Origin: Ustulina deusta
Taxonomy: Eukaryota > Ascomycota > Sordariomycetes > Xylariales > Xylariaceae
Direction: 5' to 3'
Length of the DNA: 64,000 nt
Assembly (NCBI GenBank): GCA_023159155.1
Contig: JAJNNX010000038.1
Span: 468,133-532,132 of the forward strand
The stretch's first letter is position 1; the number at the start of each line of letters is the position of its first letter. Positions 24,763 to 36,197 of the stretch are shown here, one piece after another. The translations under genes were made by a program, and so were the position numbers. The notes under the pieces were generated by a model. The model saw only the letters and a program-made list of their open reading frames with translations, made no database searches and was not told the origin of the DNA.

Positions 24763-27235
24763 TTACAGCTTCGCTCTGGCCTCGATGGCTTTGTGTGCGC
24801 CACCTCTTGCTTGGAAGTATTCGGCTACCTTTTGCCTCGCCACCTTGATGACGGATGGGTCCTCGATTGTGGCAGGATATGGGATGGCTTTCTCGTATTC
24901 CTCGTGCACGGCGTTCTCGACGAGCTCCCTCAGGACTCTTCGTAGCGTCTTTCCGGAGCGCGTTTTAGGAATCATGCCCTTGCCTTGGATGATCCCCCCC
25001 AACGTTGCTATGCCGCCTATCTGCTTCCGCACCTGCTGCTGGATCTCGTTGAAGAGCTGTGCGTCGGGTATCGCTGACGTCGGGTGGTCTGGGATCGAGA
25101 GCGTGACGAATGCAAATGGGAGTTGCCCCTTTAGTGAATCTGGAATTCCAACCACGCTCGCCTCGGCTACTAATGGATGAGTCGTGATGGCTTGTTCGAT
25201 AGATCCTGTGAGTCTCAAAGTTAGATGTGCCAAGTTGCTTGATATCCTAGCGAAGTTAATGATGTGACGTACCGGTCGAGAGTCGATGGCCTGCCGTGTT
25301 GATCAAGTCATCACTTCGGCTCATGATGCTGATGTAACCTTCAGCGTCGATTATACCGGTATCTACATGCTTGATAGTTAGAGCTGTGATAAACGCCCAG
25401 GAGACTTATTATTTTGACACTTACCCCCTGTGTCGATCCAGTCTCCATTGAATCGCTTCAGATAACCCTTGTAGAACCTCTCCTCGTCATCCCACAACGT
25501 CACGAACCCAGTCGGGGCTAGAGGTATGCCCAGGACGATGTTTCCCATCTTCCCAGGTTTTACCTCGATGCCGTCGTCATCTACGCATCTGACATCGAAC
25601 CCCGGCATAGCCTTACCGGCACTTCCGGGTTTAATCTGCGGCAGCTCGGACTCTCTCTTAGGATGTTGCCTGTTCTGACCCGCGTCGGGGACTAAACTGA
25701 TCCCTGAAATAGGCGAGCCCGACTCAGAGGACCACCAATTATCGACAATCAAGGCACCGGGTGCCGCGTACTTGCTGATGAGATCCTGATACATCATGAT
25801 GATCGAGGGCTCGGACCGTTCGCCTGCTAAAAATATCCCTCTCAGGCTTTTCAATCCTCCTTGCTCCCCTATCCGCTTGAGATGGCTGTTTTCCGGATCG
25901 TCCCGCTTAATCGCTCTGAGAGCGGCTGCTCATCGTCAATTTCAGCTTCGTGGAGCCCTTACTTTTTTGGATGAATTTGCTTACTAGGCGCTGTGAAGAG
26001 AGCCGACACCTTGTATTCCTGCACGATCCGCCAGAAGGCGGAGCTATCGGGCGTCCCGATGGGCTTGCCTTCGAAGAGGACCGTCGCAGCCCCGGTGAGG
26101 AGCGGTGCGTAAATGATGTACGCATGCCCAACAACCCAGCCGATGTCACTGGCGGTGAAGATGACGTCGCCTGGCCCATGGATTCCAAGCAGGTAGCTTA
26201 TTGAAAGATGCAAGCCCACGGCGTGGCCACCAGCGGAACGCACCACGCCTTTCGGTGAGCCTGTTGTGCCACTAAGAATTGAAATCATTTAGCTGCACGT
26301 CGGATGCCGAGTGTTCCGGGATCACTCATCACAGCTTACCTCGTGTAAATGATATATACCCCTTCGTTTGCTCCCACGGGCACGCACGCCGCTTTAATAT
26401 TCCTCGCCCTGCAGCTGCGCACCATCTTGAACCAGTTTCGTTCTCCACCCGCCTTGTCTAAAGCATCCCATCTCAACTCATTCCGCTGCCAGACAATGAC
26501 GCGGCTCGGCTTGTGGCTCGACAGCCGGAGAGCCTCTTTGACGAGGGGCTTGTAGCTTATCGGCGGTTTGTTCCCCTCAATGCCACATGACGCTGTGAGG
26601 ATAGCGACAGGTCGCGATGCGTCGATACGCTGAGCTAGAGACGCAGGTGCGAACCCGCCAAACACCACTGTGTGAATCGCGCCGAGACGACTGATGGCGA
26701 GGATGCCTATGAGCGCCGCGGGGACCATGGGCACTTGGATTCGGTGTGAGTTGTCATCATCATCGATCGATTTCATCACATTCTCTATTGAACTACACTC
26801 CCCCCTAGACACGGCCCCCGGGACAGGGTCGACGAGACAGAAAGAGCATCACTCACTGTAAACCAACACCACATCCCCCTTCTGCACCCCCTCCTCCCTT
26901 AGTGCACCGGCCATAGTCTCGACCTCGTCGAGAAGCTGGGCGTACGTGAGCGTCTGCTTCGCGCCCGTGACGGGGCTATCCCAGTAAATCGCGGGCTTAT
27001 CGCCATTGCCGGCGAGAACATGGCGGTCGACACAGTTGAAGCACGTCGAGATCTCGCCGCCGTCGAACCAGCGCCAGTGCGGGTGCTCGACGCCGTTCTC
27101 CAGCTTCTTGGTCGTCCTTGTCAGGGTCGACGTCGGCGGTTTATGCCAATGTAGGAGAGCTGCTTGTGCGGCCCAGAAAGACTCGGGGTTTCTGAGCGAG
27201 TGCGATTGCACCTCGTCTTGTAGATAATTCGACAT
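24763..27235 (-). CDS. Propionyl-CoA synthetase-like (ACSS3/PrpE) AMP-dependent ligase with C-terminal AKL
   Basis: Activates a short-chain carboxylate to its CoA thioester through an acyl-adenylate. Six exons as read: 27235-26857, 26733-26340, 26271-25985, 25925-25425, 25362-25273, 25205-24763; 2094 nt, 697 aa, all phases consistent. Seen in order: HWRWFDGGEISTCFNCVDRH near 55, VFGGFAPASLAQRID, the AMP-binding signature YTSGTTGSPKGVVR near 255, FTASDIGWVVGHAYI, DNWWSSESG, DWIDTGD, SRSDDLINTAGHRL, and the catalytic-lysine segment KTRSGKTLRR near 631-640. This matches the ACSS3/PrpE group rather than classical acetyl-CoA synthetase. The last three residues are AKL, a plausible peroxisomal targeting signal. 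The start at 27235 gives MSNYLQDEVQ; an upstream TTG-initiated extension is not credible. Confidence 0.9.
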
Positions 27236-28699
27236 TCTCTCTCTCTGTTGCTTTGGTTGAGGGGGGGGGAATAGGGATATATATAAAACAGATGATGAGA
27301 TAAGTTTCAATTGAAGACGAGTTGAAGCGAGGGGGAAGACGGGCGGGCGGGCTGTGTTAGTGACGAGCTAAAGCGGTGACGATAGTCGAGCTAGGTATAT
27401 CACCTAGGTATCACCAAATCCAACTCTCTTTTCCCTTCGATTGATGACAGTGATCTCATGTGTGGCTAGCTGAGCTGAGCTACGTGGGTTGGGCGAAGTT
27501 TCACGTATTTTAGCACCTATCTAGCACGGGGAACCGAGTAGATATAATAACCCTTTGCACGCCTGGTTCGATGACTTGTTGCCTCGGGAAAGACTTCCTT
27601 GGAAGTAGATAAGTAGGTTAATGTCTTAAAATGGAACGACCATGAACAAAATAAGAAAAAAAGAAAAAGAAAAAAGCAAAGAGCGTGATACAAACGCCAT
27701 ATACATGTAGGCAGAGGGCCCCTGAGCTTCGGGGATTTTAGGTTGATCATAGTCGCGTTCGTCAGTGGTAACAGCGCCCCGCATTACTCCAAGAACCGGG
27801 ATTCAGTGACTAGGAACTCTGGGGAACCCCTGATATTGCTCTAGCGTGCGTAGTCTAGGATTCTAGATCAACGGCAGTCCGAGGTTCGTCGCCGAGGTTG
27901 GGTCTCGCCGAATCCCATTCACCCGACTCGTGACCCGAATTCATCTCCAGCATCTCCGCAAGACATTCGATACACCAATCTGTGATGAGGCTGATCCCGA
28001 TCAATAAGCGCGGTAGTGGTTGCCTTTCGGCCGAACGCAGTTAACAGAGCAGAGAATCACTATATCCGAGTTGTTTTCCACCATTCCCGCGTTCGCCAGA
28101 ATGCCGCGGGTGTATTGATCGACGATAAGGTATGAGAATGGTGTTGCCGGCACCCGCAATCATGAGGAAGAGCAGGACTTAAAACTTCCAATCCACTATA
28201 TCGGCTGAAGCTCCTAATGGACCAACAAATCACATCAATTCATACATGCTGTCTTTTAATTTGATATTTCTTCCATCATTATTCACTACCTGCAAGTATT
28301 GTCAGCTTGGATCATCCCTGGCTCTCATCCAACGAGTTCGGACGTCCATGGCTTATCTGATACTCCTGCTAGCATTGTCCTCCTCTCCACGCCAACAAGA
28401 GCGTCGGATACTCTGATGCCTTGTGCTGAACCGAATTGGTACTGATCATAATAACAAATAAAACCGGTCGGATCGATGGTATAATTGCCCCTACTCCTTA
28501 ACGCCAGGTGCTGTGAGCCCAAATCTCCCAAATTCCCCTCGCGTTGCTGTCCCAAACAATCCGGTTCCAGGATTTTCTACCTGGGATAATATCTTCGCGT
28601 CAGGTAGTGCCCTCCACCAACCCCCCCCTAAGATTATGGGCGGAACCGTTCTAAGACTAGCTCACCATTGGAGCTTAATATGCCGAGCTGTCGTCCGAC
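27236..28699. other. Spacer between synthetase and ICE2 genes
   Basis: Promoter side of the synthetase gene and 3' side of ICE2. An A-rich tract lies at about 27640-27685. I see no coding region. Confidence 0.55.
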
Positions 28700-30072
28700 T
28701 CAATCCGTCTTCCAATGGCTGACCATGCCACCATCGGAATTTTCACTTCCTAGATACAGTTCGATGGCATATAGACCCATCGTGGCAGCGATATTAATCC
28801 AACGCCAAGTGTTACCTCCAGCATCACCATCTCGAAGAGTCCAGCCCTCGTTATCGGTAGCAGAGAAGTGCTGTAGTAGCAGACTGGTGTAGACGGCAAT
28901 AAGAATAGAGGGCGAAAACCAGGACAGTACACCAAGCAGTCGGTTCGCCCCATCCGAGTCATCTAGTGATGGCTCTTCCATGAGTGCTCTAGCACCAGAT
29001 TCTCGTACCGCGGGAATGATACGGGTGGCGCAGTAGAATACTATTATTCGATAGGTCAAAGAGATCATTACCGAGGGCGCGATGGTCTGGAAAGCGGCAT
29101 GCAGAAAGCTCAGTGATGAATAGACAGCAGATGGTAACGACCCAAGTAAGTGGAGGAAAGTCGAATAGCTTGCCATGATGATAGGTGGCAGAGGGGGGAA
29201 TTCAGGTTGAGTAGAAGCCTGCTCAAGCGCGGCTGCTTGGGCCTCGGGTGACTGGTTGTAATCCGTAAATATTTGATAGACGCAGAGGACAACGTATGCA
29301 AAGAGGAACGAAGACTCGACGGGATTTCCACGGCCGGTGCCGATGCCGATGGCGCATAAGAAAACGGCGGACGTGACTGTCACGCCTATCAGGGTCGCGT
29401 CGATGTTGCCGATGGTAGGGAAGAGAGCGACCCTCCAGAGGAAATACACGGCGCTGGCGATGGTGGAGGCGGAGAATATAAGGAGGAGGAGCTATAAAGC
29501 CCGGATTAGCAACGGTATTGAGAGGGGCTCGGTAAGAAGCATGGACTTACGACCCACGTATCGCTTCGCCCTCTGTTCACAAGCCATCTGGAAACCTGGC
29601 CGGCGGCCTGGATAACGAGAAGAGTGCAGAACCCCTCGGCTAATTGGAAGACGGGGCTAGAATAGCTCAGGATCTTGTCCCACGCACCGAGGGTGACAGA
29701 TTCGACGAGGCCACCATTGCCGAAGACCCATTCGGTCCAGGTGGTGTGCTTTCGATGGCCCAGTCCGCCAATAGTCCTCGATACCCAGTCGGTGCTGCTT
29801 GCATCGACGGCGAAGTTGTGCAGGGACCAGATCAGGAGGGCGGGTATGACAACCCACTGGGACGTCTGCAGCACCTTGGTCAAGGCCCACCGCACCCGCG
29901 AGTGGTCGGGTGTTGCAAGCTTCGCAGCGCTGTAGACGAAGTAGAAGCCGAACAGCGCAAGGCTGTAGGCCAAGCCGGTGTCGCGTCCGCCTACATCGAA
30001 GGAGATGGGGATGGAGAGGATGACGGTCAGGAGAAAGATGGAACTCGAGACGATACGGAAGAACCACCACAT
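28700..30072 (-). CDS. ICE2: ICE2 family ER membrane protein
   Basis: Polytopic endoplasmic-reticulum protein; yeast Ice2 supports cortical ER inheritance and links lipid droplets to ER membrane growth. Two exons, 30072-29551 and 29491-28700, give 1314 nt and 437 aa with a 59-nt intron. The start at 30072 gives MWWFFRIVSSSIFLL. Family features: IPISFDVGGRDTGLAYSLAL, QWVVIPALLIWSLHNF, VFQLAEGFCTLLVIQAAGQVSRWLVNRG followed by RSDTWV, VYFLWRVALFP, and GIGTGRGNPVESSFLFAYV with VVLCVYQIFTDY. Multiple hydrophobic segments of about 20 residues fit the known multi-pass topology. It is the last core protein-coding gene I can identify before the telomere. Confidence 0.92.
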
Positions 30073-32008
30073 GGGCGCGGTGATGGTGGCTGTTGCCGCG
30101 CCGAGCGAGCGAGGCGGCTTGCCAGGGCGATGGATGGCTTATCCGTGGGATGAGAGGGAGGCGGGAGTCGGGCCGGGACAAGGCTCTTGATGGCGAGGGA
30201 CGAGGGAGGGCTGGAGTGGGGAGAGGCGACGATGGTGGCGCTAGAGCTAGCCTTGAGGTCGAGGTCGAGGCATACGCGGCGACGTCGTCGAGGACTTCAG
30301 GAACGGCGATGGAGACGGCGATGGCGTGATGGCAGGTCGGCGGGCTGTGCGAGGCGGGTAATCGCGCTGTCGAGGTGGGATGTCGAGGATCGCGAGGTCG
30401 AGGAAGAAGATAAGGCAGATTCAGGGAAAGCAGGCAGGTAGGCGGAAAAAAAGAGAGGGAGGGTCAGATGACGGCGCTTGCTTTAGTGGGTTGTCTAGCC
30501 GAAGTAAAATGACGGGCTGTCGATCTGCTAGATGTGTTTTTTTGGGAAAAGCACCATGAACGGAGGTTCCGTCCGATGTTGGTCGAATTATGAGGTTAAT
30601 GTGACATCTGCCTCTGGTCGAGACCCAAAGGGTTAGGTAGGTAAGGTATAATAGGGTATTGAAATGATGTATGTGGCACCGAGGAGACGCGATGTTGCCA
30701 GGTGGCTCGACTGCTGTTTATCAAGCGATGTGGTGCTAGCTATTCACATGCAATTACAGCATTGCTATGGCGCTGTGAGCTTTGACAGCTGGCAAACATT
30801 TGGCTGGCGAGGGTTGAAGGTTTAGGTAGTACTATGTAGGTATTTGCTGTACATGCCTATACATGTATGCCCTTCTAGAAAACAGGAGTCAGCAACAATC
30901 TGTTGCAACAAAATTCTTGCATGTGCACAAAAAGATTCATCTTGTGACAATAGAATCTTTTAGGACTAGGGCATTAAAAACTAGGCATACCAACCGCATA
31001 TCGAAGTAGCAGCAAGTGGAGTTGATTTCCCCTTAGCTGACAAACGATTGCAAAATGCTGTTAGGTACTTACATGTAGGTATTGGGTTACATCATGAGCG
31101 CAAGGTACATATGTACTTAGTGTACAGATCTACCTACTACTGTACATATAGGTAGTGTAAGTATGTGTAGACGGACTGATAGTCTATAGATGGCCGTTAT
31201 TGGACCCACCTGTCACCAAGTAGCCCCTCTATACCCCTCCAGCTCCCTGTCCAAGGTACCTGTCCTCAGTACTTACTTAGGTAGGCTGCAATGAGAGTAA
31301 AACAGTATTATGTAGGTAAGTGAAATGAAATTCTCCCAATATAATAATCTGTATGTTCTTTTCTAATACATTGTAATTGACCTCATTATATAAAGAGGCA
31401 GTTCTTATGGGTAGGTATTGTGTAAAATCTGCATGCTGCAGTCGATTGCGAATCGTGGAAGGGCCTAATCATAGCTAGTCCCTGCTTACCTAGGTATTTA
31501 TTGCCGCGGTTAGCGTTGCAGCGCTAAGAACCCTACTAACTGGCCTACCTAGGTACTTACTATGTAGGACCTTCAGTAGGTACCTCTTATCTCTTGAGCG
31601 ATCCTTAGAAGTGCCATCTAAACCAACAACAACCTCAACAACTATAAAGCATTTGACACCTTGAAGCTAGGAGCGGAATCTTAATCGCCACATTGATTTA
31701 GAGATCGATCTGTTTAAAAAATATCCTTTATATGTATAGTTGAAAACTTTATTCAGTTTTAGCAGCTTACTTAGCATTCCTTAAAAGTAATCAGCTGACG
31801 AATGGTCCTATACCTGGTACCATGATTCATTGACGCAGAAAACACAGCCAACAGATGAATCAGCAGAGTCATCTCGGAATCCGGAGACATCACGGCAAAT
31901 AGTAAACCCCATATACCGATTCTAGTAGCCTTTCTTAGTAACGCATCACCCTACCAGAGAGCTACAGGCTATAGATAGCGTTGACCGAAATAATTAGACC
32001 AAGACAGG
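30073..32008. other. Spacer rich in CCTAGGTA-type words
   Basis: The first 400 bp is GC-rich leader DNA of ICE2. The rest (30600-31650) is TA-rich with many YACCTAGGTR and GTAGGTA words, for example near 31485-31500 and 31545-31590. No gene is supported. Confidence 0.6.
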
Positions 32009-33620
32009 ATGTCCTTCCACTTCGTGGATCAGTCCGACATCAACAACAAGGACGAGAGAAAACTCATCCGAAGCCATGTCATGAAAGGGAAGAATCTGGG
32101 CAAGAAAAGACCGAAAAGGGAACGAAATTCTAAATCGACAGCCAACAAGTCCACCATACCCCATAGAACGGGCGTTGGTAACGAATCAACTTCAATTGCG
32201 ACGTTGCAACACCCGCAGTGCGAGAGTTCCATCCTTGCCGTCACTCGCCAAATTGCGAATGACCTCAGTCTCTTATCCCCTACGAGAGAAATCGCTTCAC
32301 AGACCATGTTCCACATCAGGCAAAGTAGGATGCCTGGCGACTACATTGAACTAACAACATCACTGATTTATATTGAAGTGTCTTTCTATATTCTCGACGT
32401 TACCTCCCCTTCCGAGTTCTGTCAGTCCACTGGAGTCACTCAATGGATATGGTTCCAGCTAGCATTTTATAATGAAGCATGTAGGCCGTCAATTTAACCT
32501 CTATTTGGATGCTTGGGGTTCATTAACGATGGCAGATTTCCACTGCACGGTAGCCATAGCTTCCGCGTGTGCCGCCTTTCTGACAGGGGATTCGTGTCAT
32601 TCCCCGGTTGCATTATGCCACATGTCTGAAGCATATCGCCTTATCAACCAAAAACTTTCGAGTAACGAGCCATTGTCTGATACCACTGTCGCCGTGGTAG
32701 CAGCCGTAAATACTTATGACAGGCTTTATGGCAACCCCCAGAAAGCCATGATTCACCTCAATGGGCTCGTAAGTTTGATAACATTAGGGGGCGGTATCAG
32801 TGAGCTCGCAAAAAGAAATATCATCATAGCTGAGAAGGCATTTCGGTATGTCTGAGCCTCCTAAACACAGACACAGGAACCCGCCGGTGCACTGACATCA
32901 TCTCGGAGATCTGACATTGAGCTTGCGCTTTCTTGTGGCTCAACCCCGAAATTCTCTTCAGAGGATGTGCCTCGCCATCTCATCCTTACAGATTCGAGGG
33001 GTTGCCGAGAACCTTACAAACACGGAGAAGCCGAGCTCGTCGAGTCAATCCTGTACCAATCGGTAAGCGCAGAGCTTAGCGAGATAGTACTTGATGTCCT
33101 CCGTTTTTCACATCTACTTGACCAAGCAAGTCGCGCAAATAAACTAGATTCAGTAGCTTACCAGTGCACGCTCACTTATGTTGGTTACCGACTTCTCGAG
33201 ATAAAACTTCCCCGCTACGATTCCCGAGCCGCCACAAGTTTTGACACCCTGGTGCAGTTAGCCCTGACTGGATTCCAGAACACGTTTTGTTTTGGCCTCG
33301 GTCGCAAAATCATGACGTTCCCTCTCGTAGTGGAACGGTTCATATCAGCAGCTCAGACCATCCGCGAAGACAACAAATCCCAACAGATGGTAGTCTTCTG
33401 GGCATTACTCATGGGAAGAGTCTCGGCACTCACGCGGGACGACGATTTTTGGCTTGTCCCAAGATTGAAGGCACTTGCCCACGAGTTGGGGCTTCGTACT
33501 TGGCCCGAAGCAAGCAATGCACTTCGCGCGTTTCCCTGGGTCAAGGCCGCGCACGAAGCCCAAGGCGAGAGATTCTGGAATACAAAACTTGCGCAAAGTG
33601 TACGTGTAGAACCTGCCTAG
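32009..33620 (+). CDS. Fungal transcription-factor-domain protein (Fungal_trans_2/DUF3468 type) without a zinc cluster
   Basis: Three exons as read: 32009-32480, 32536-32845 and 32909-33620; 1494 nt, 497 aa. The N-terminus FVDQSDINNKDERKLIRSHV followed by MKGKNLGKKRPKR is the opening often seen in fungal C6-type regulators of the DUF3468 group, here without any Cys6 DNA-binding domain before it. After the first splice the text FYNEAYFHCTVAIASACAAFL restores the usual helical core, and AYRLINQKLSS, AVNTYDRLYGNPQKAMIHLNGL and RTWPEASNALRAFPWVKAAHE complete it. The second intron uses the acceptor after CTCGGAG; the earlier CACAG would introduce a stop. It may regulate a neighbour or be a free-standing co-regulator. 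No target can be inferred. Confidence 0.78.
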
Positions 33621-33764
33621 TATTCTTAGGACGTTAAATGAGGCTTTTGGTTGTCAATCAGCAGGCTCTTGATGTATCGAATGCAACTCAAATATCCCTG
33701 TAGTCCTAGCCGTACTTTAGAACTGTTGCTAAGCGCCAAAACAACACCTGACAGCCCATATTCG

Positions 33765-33790
33765 GCATAGTGGTCTCGTGGCATGGTACT
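33765..33790 (+). pseudogene. Decayed 5' half of a tRNA-Pro gene
   Basis: From 33762 to 33790 the sequence matches 33958-33986, the 5' flank and D-arm of the intact tRNA-Pro, at about 24 of 29 positions, including GTGGTCT and GTGG. Nothing resembling an anticodon arm or T-arm follows. It looks like a partial duplicate about 196 bp upstream of the intact gene. Confidence 0.5.
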
Positions 33791-33960
33791 TTAGGCGCCT
33801 AGTGTTAAGCAAGTGGGTAGATATTGATGATGTTGAAGATACGGAGATAATTCACATAAAGCTCCTGTGAGGATTGCTTACCATGTTTTTGCCATAATCT
33901 TTAAATCTTTCTAAGCCACCAATCGACCATCCGATCTTCGGAATACACCCCTTCCTATTC

Positions 33961-34058
33961 GGCTTAGTGGTCTAGTGGTATGATTCCTGCTTCGGGTTGT
34001 ACCCTTCCATCTTACGTGGGAATGCAGGAGGCCCCGGGTTCGAATCCCGGCTGAGCCC
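33961..34058 (+). tRNA. tRNA-Pro(CGG): tRNA-Pro (anticodon CGG) with a 26-nt intron
   Basis: The acceptor stem GGCTTAG pairs with CTGAGCC (34051-34057) and discriminator C follows. The anticodon arm is CCTGC, loop TTCGGG, then an intron of about 26 nt inserted just 3' of the anticodon, then T and GCAGG. The T-arm CCGGG-TTCGAAT-CCCGG is intact. The D-loop has the A-box-like TAGTGGTCTAGTGG. A T7 run follows at 34062-34068. Confidence 0.93.
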
Positions 34059-34061
34059 ATA

Positions 34062-34068
34062 TTTTTTT
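34062..34068 (+). terminator. RNA polymerase III T-run terminator of the tRNA-Pro gene
   Basis: Seven T residues begin four bases after the tRNA discriminator base, the usual Pol III stop signal. Confidence 0.8.
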
Positions 34069-36197
34069 CCTAATCTTTTCCTTATCTTGGCTAAGATTGC
34101 CTTTCTAAAACAACAACTTTGTTCACAACTAATCACTCTTAGCATCTTGTAGTTTTCTGCAGGGATGAAAGAAATATTAATAACTTATTTCCCTAGCAAC
34201 CCCTCCTCCCCCCCCCCCCCTTACAGCAAATAGTGGTTGAACTAACAGTTATGTTAGTTATTTATTATATTTGGTGCCGCAGGGCTTATAAATTAGGGGC
34301 GGTGCACATTTTGCGGCTTCGATGTCTGCGAATCTAATGCGCATAAAGAAACAATTGCAATTCGTGTTGTTGTGACATACCGAGTGCTAGCAAGTTTGTT
34401 CGCCAATGGGGTGGGTTATTTATTGTAATACTCCTGTCAACACCCACACAGAGGAGAGAGAGATTATAAGGCTTATTAACGAGAAAATGCCACAAGACAT
34501 ATATATATGTAGGGAGGGAGGCACAACAAAGCTTCTCTATCCTCTTGGGACTAGACCCCTACAAGCTACCACTCTGTAGCATACAAGCCGCTGTATCGCT
34601 ACTTTCTTCTTGTGGAATAGTTTTCACTTGCCTGATGGATCCGCACGAACGAATGCTCAAATCTGACGGGTCGGGCCTCGCGAGCTTCCAATAGCGACGC
34701 GCGTTGCCTGCTCGGCAAAGCCGCTATGTTCGGTGCGCAGTCCTTGGAGCACTTAAGCCACGACCTGCGAGACTCAAACGGTGTTACTACCTGTTTTCGG
34801 TGCAGCAAATACGGTCCATAGTGTAGTTCCAGGAAGCTGGTGTTTGCACACGTCTGGCCGGTAGCCGAAACTGGTTGGACTGTAGGCGAGATAGATCATC
34901 AGCGCCGTGCTTCGACGCGAGCGCCAGCGGGCTGCATGCGTTGCTAATAATGCCTCCCCATTCCAATATTCCCTTTATCAACCACTTCTATGGAAATGCT
35001 ATCTTCCGAAGTATTGACTGGATTCTTTCGGCTTGTCGATACCATGTCTTTGAAAAACTGTGGCCCCTGTGTAGCACGGCGGGGCGCTTGGCGAGAGGGC
35101 AAAGCCATGGACAGCGTCGAGTTTGTCCTTCGGTCCGTTGACGCCCCACTGTTATATTAACGTGCAGACCCTCCGTGCCAGGGTTCGGGCTAGGGGGTAG
35201 GATTTGGAGGAACGTGGGAAGCCAGGGGATAGGCTTGGGCAGATCGGCACCCGAATTTGGGTCGACTTAGATAGGTGGCAGGGGCGCAGATATATAGGCA
35301 CAAAAGTTGTCTTCGACTTCTTCCGCCTCGTCCTCCGGTCATCTCCGTTTGGGTCTGGCATGCCGGGATCCGTCTGTCCGGTAGGGAGGGGGTTGTTTTC
35401 TTCGGAGACGTCGGTCTTGGCGAAGGGTTGGGGCTTGGTAAAGGAGTAAGGTTATGCGGTAACCTGTCGGTGTGTAACGTCCGGATTACTCGGGGGATTT
35501 GTATTATCAGTGATGAAAAATGGCCGCGGTAGAATACTAATGGCCGAGTACAAACTCGAGCTAGCAAAAGCACCCGGAATAGAGACCGGCTACAAGATGG
35601 TATGTCCCGCTTTCGAGAAGCTCTAGGAAAGCATCCTCGTCGCGGCCACTTGGTACGTCCGATCCTTTTTGCATTCATTACATATGTGACGATTTCCGCT
35701 CTTTGGGCTTTTAGCCGCTTGTGAATGTCACCACTGCAGGCCTTTGGATTTCACCATATTACCGAAGTACCCGTCGAGTGATGGATGAATAGAGATGGTA
35801 CCTTTGGCGCGTACACTTCGACACATGGATGCAGACTCGGAGTTGAAAGCAGTCCAGAAGGAGAGGGTTGTTCACGTGTTGCTGCCGTTTATCACGGCCT
35901 GGCTTTTGGCCAGCCGAAGCCATAGTATGGGCAGTGTATTGTGTAAGAACACAGTTCGCGTAGCACATTATTCTACGCTTCACCTTGACCTGAGGTATGT
36001 ACTTTTTTTCTTCATTCCATCACTTTCGCCACTCTATACAACGCCGCGCTCGTTGAAAGGATTCATGATGTTAATAAGACTAGCCCTATCCTGCTCATCG
36101 TTAGGCGTTGAATTCTATTTGACATAGGGTGGGATGACATACAGGCTTATAAGTCACTTGGTAGTTAGCAACAGCAATGCATGCTTGGTTTATTCCG
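34069..36197. other. Spacer, no supportable gene
   Basis: AT-rich at first, with a 12-C run near 34208-34220, then a more GC-balanced block (34600-35700) with short frames on both strands. None resembles a known protein or has convincing splice structure. Confidence 0.5.

Noticed and set aside
32466..32540. Apparent frameshift in the transcription-factor-domain gene
   Set aside because: A 55-nt intron (GTAGGC donor at 32481, GCAG acceptor ending 32535) joins FYNEA to YFHCTVA in phase, so the gene is intact rather than broken.
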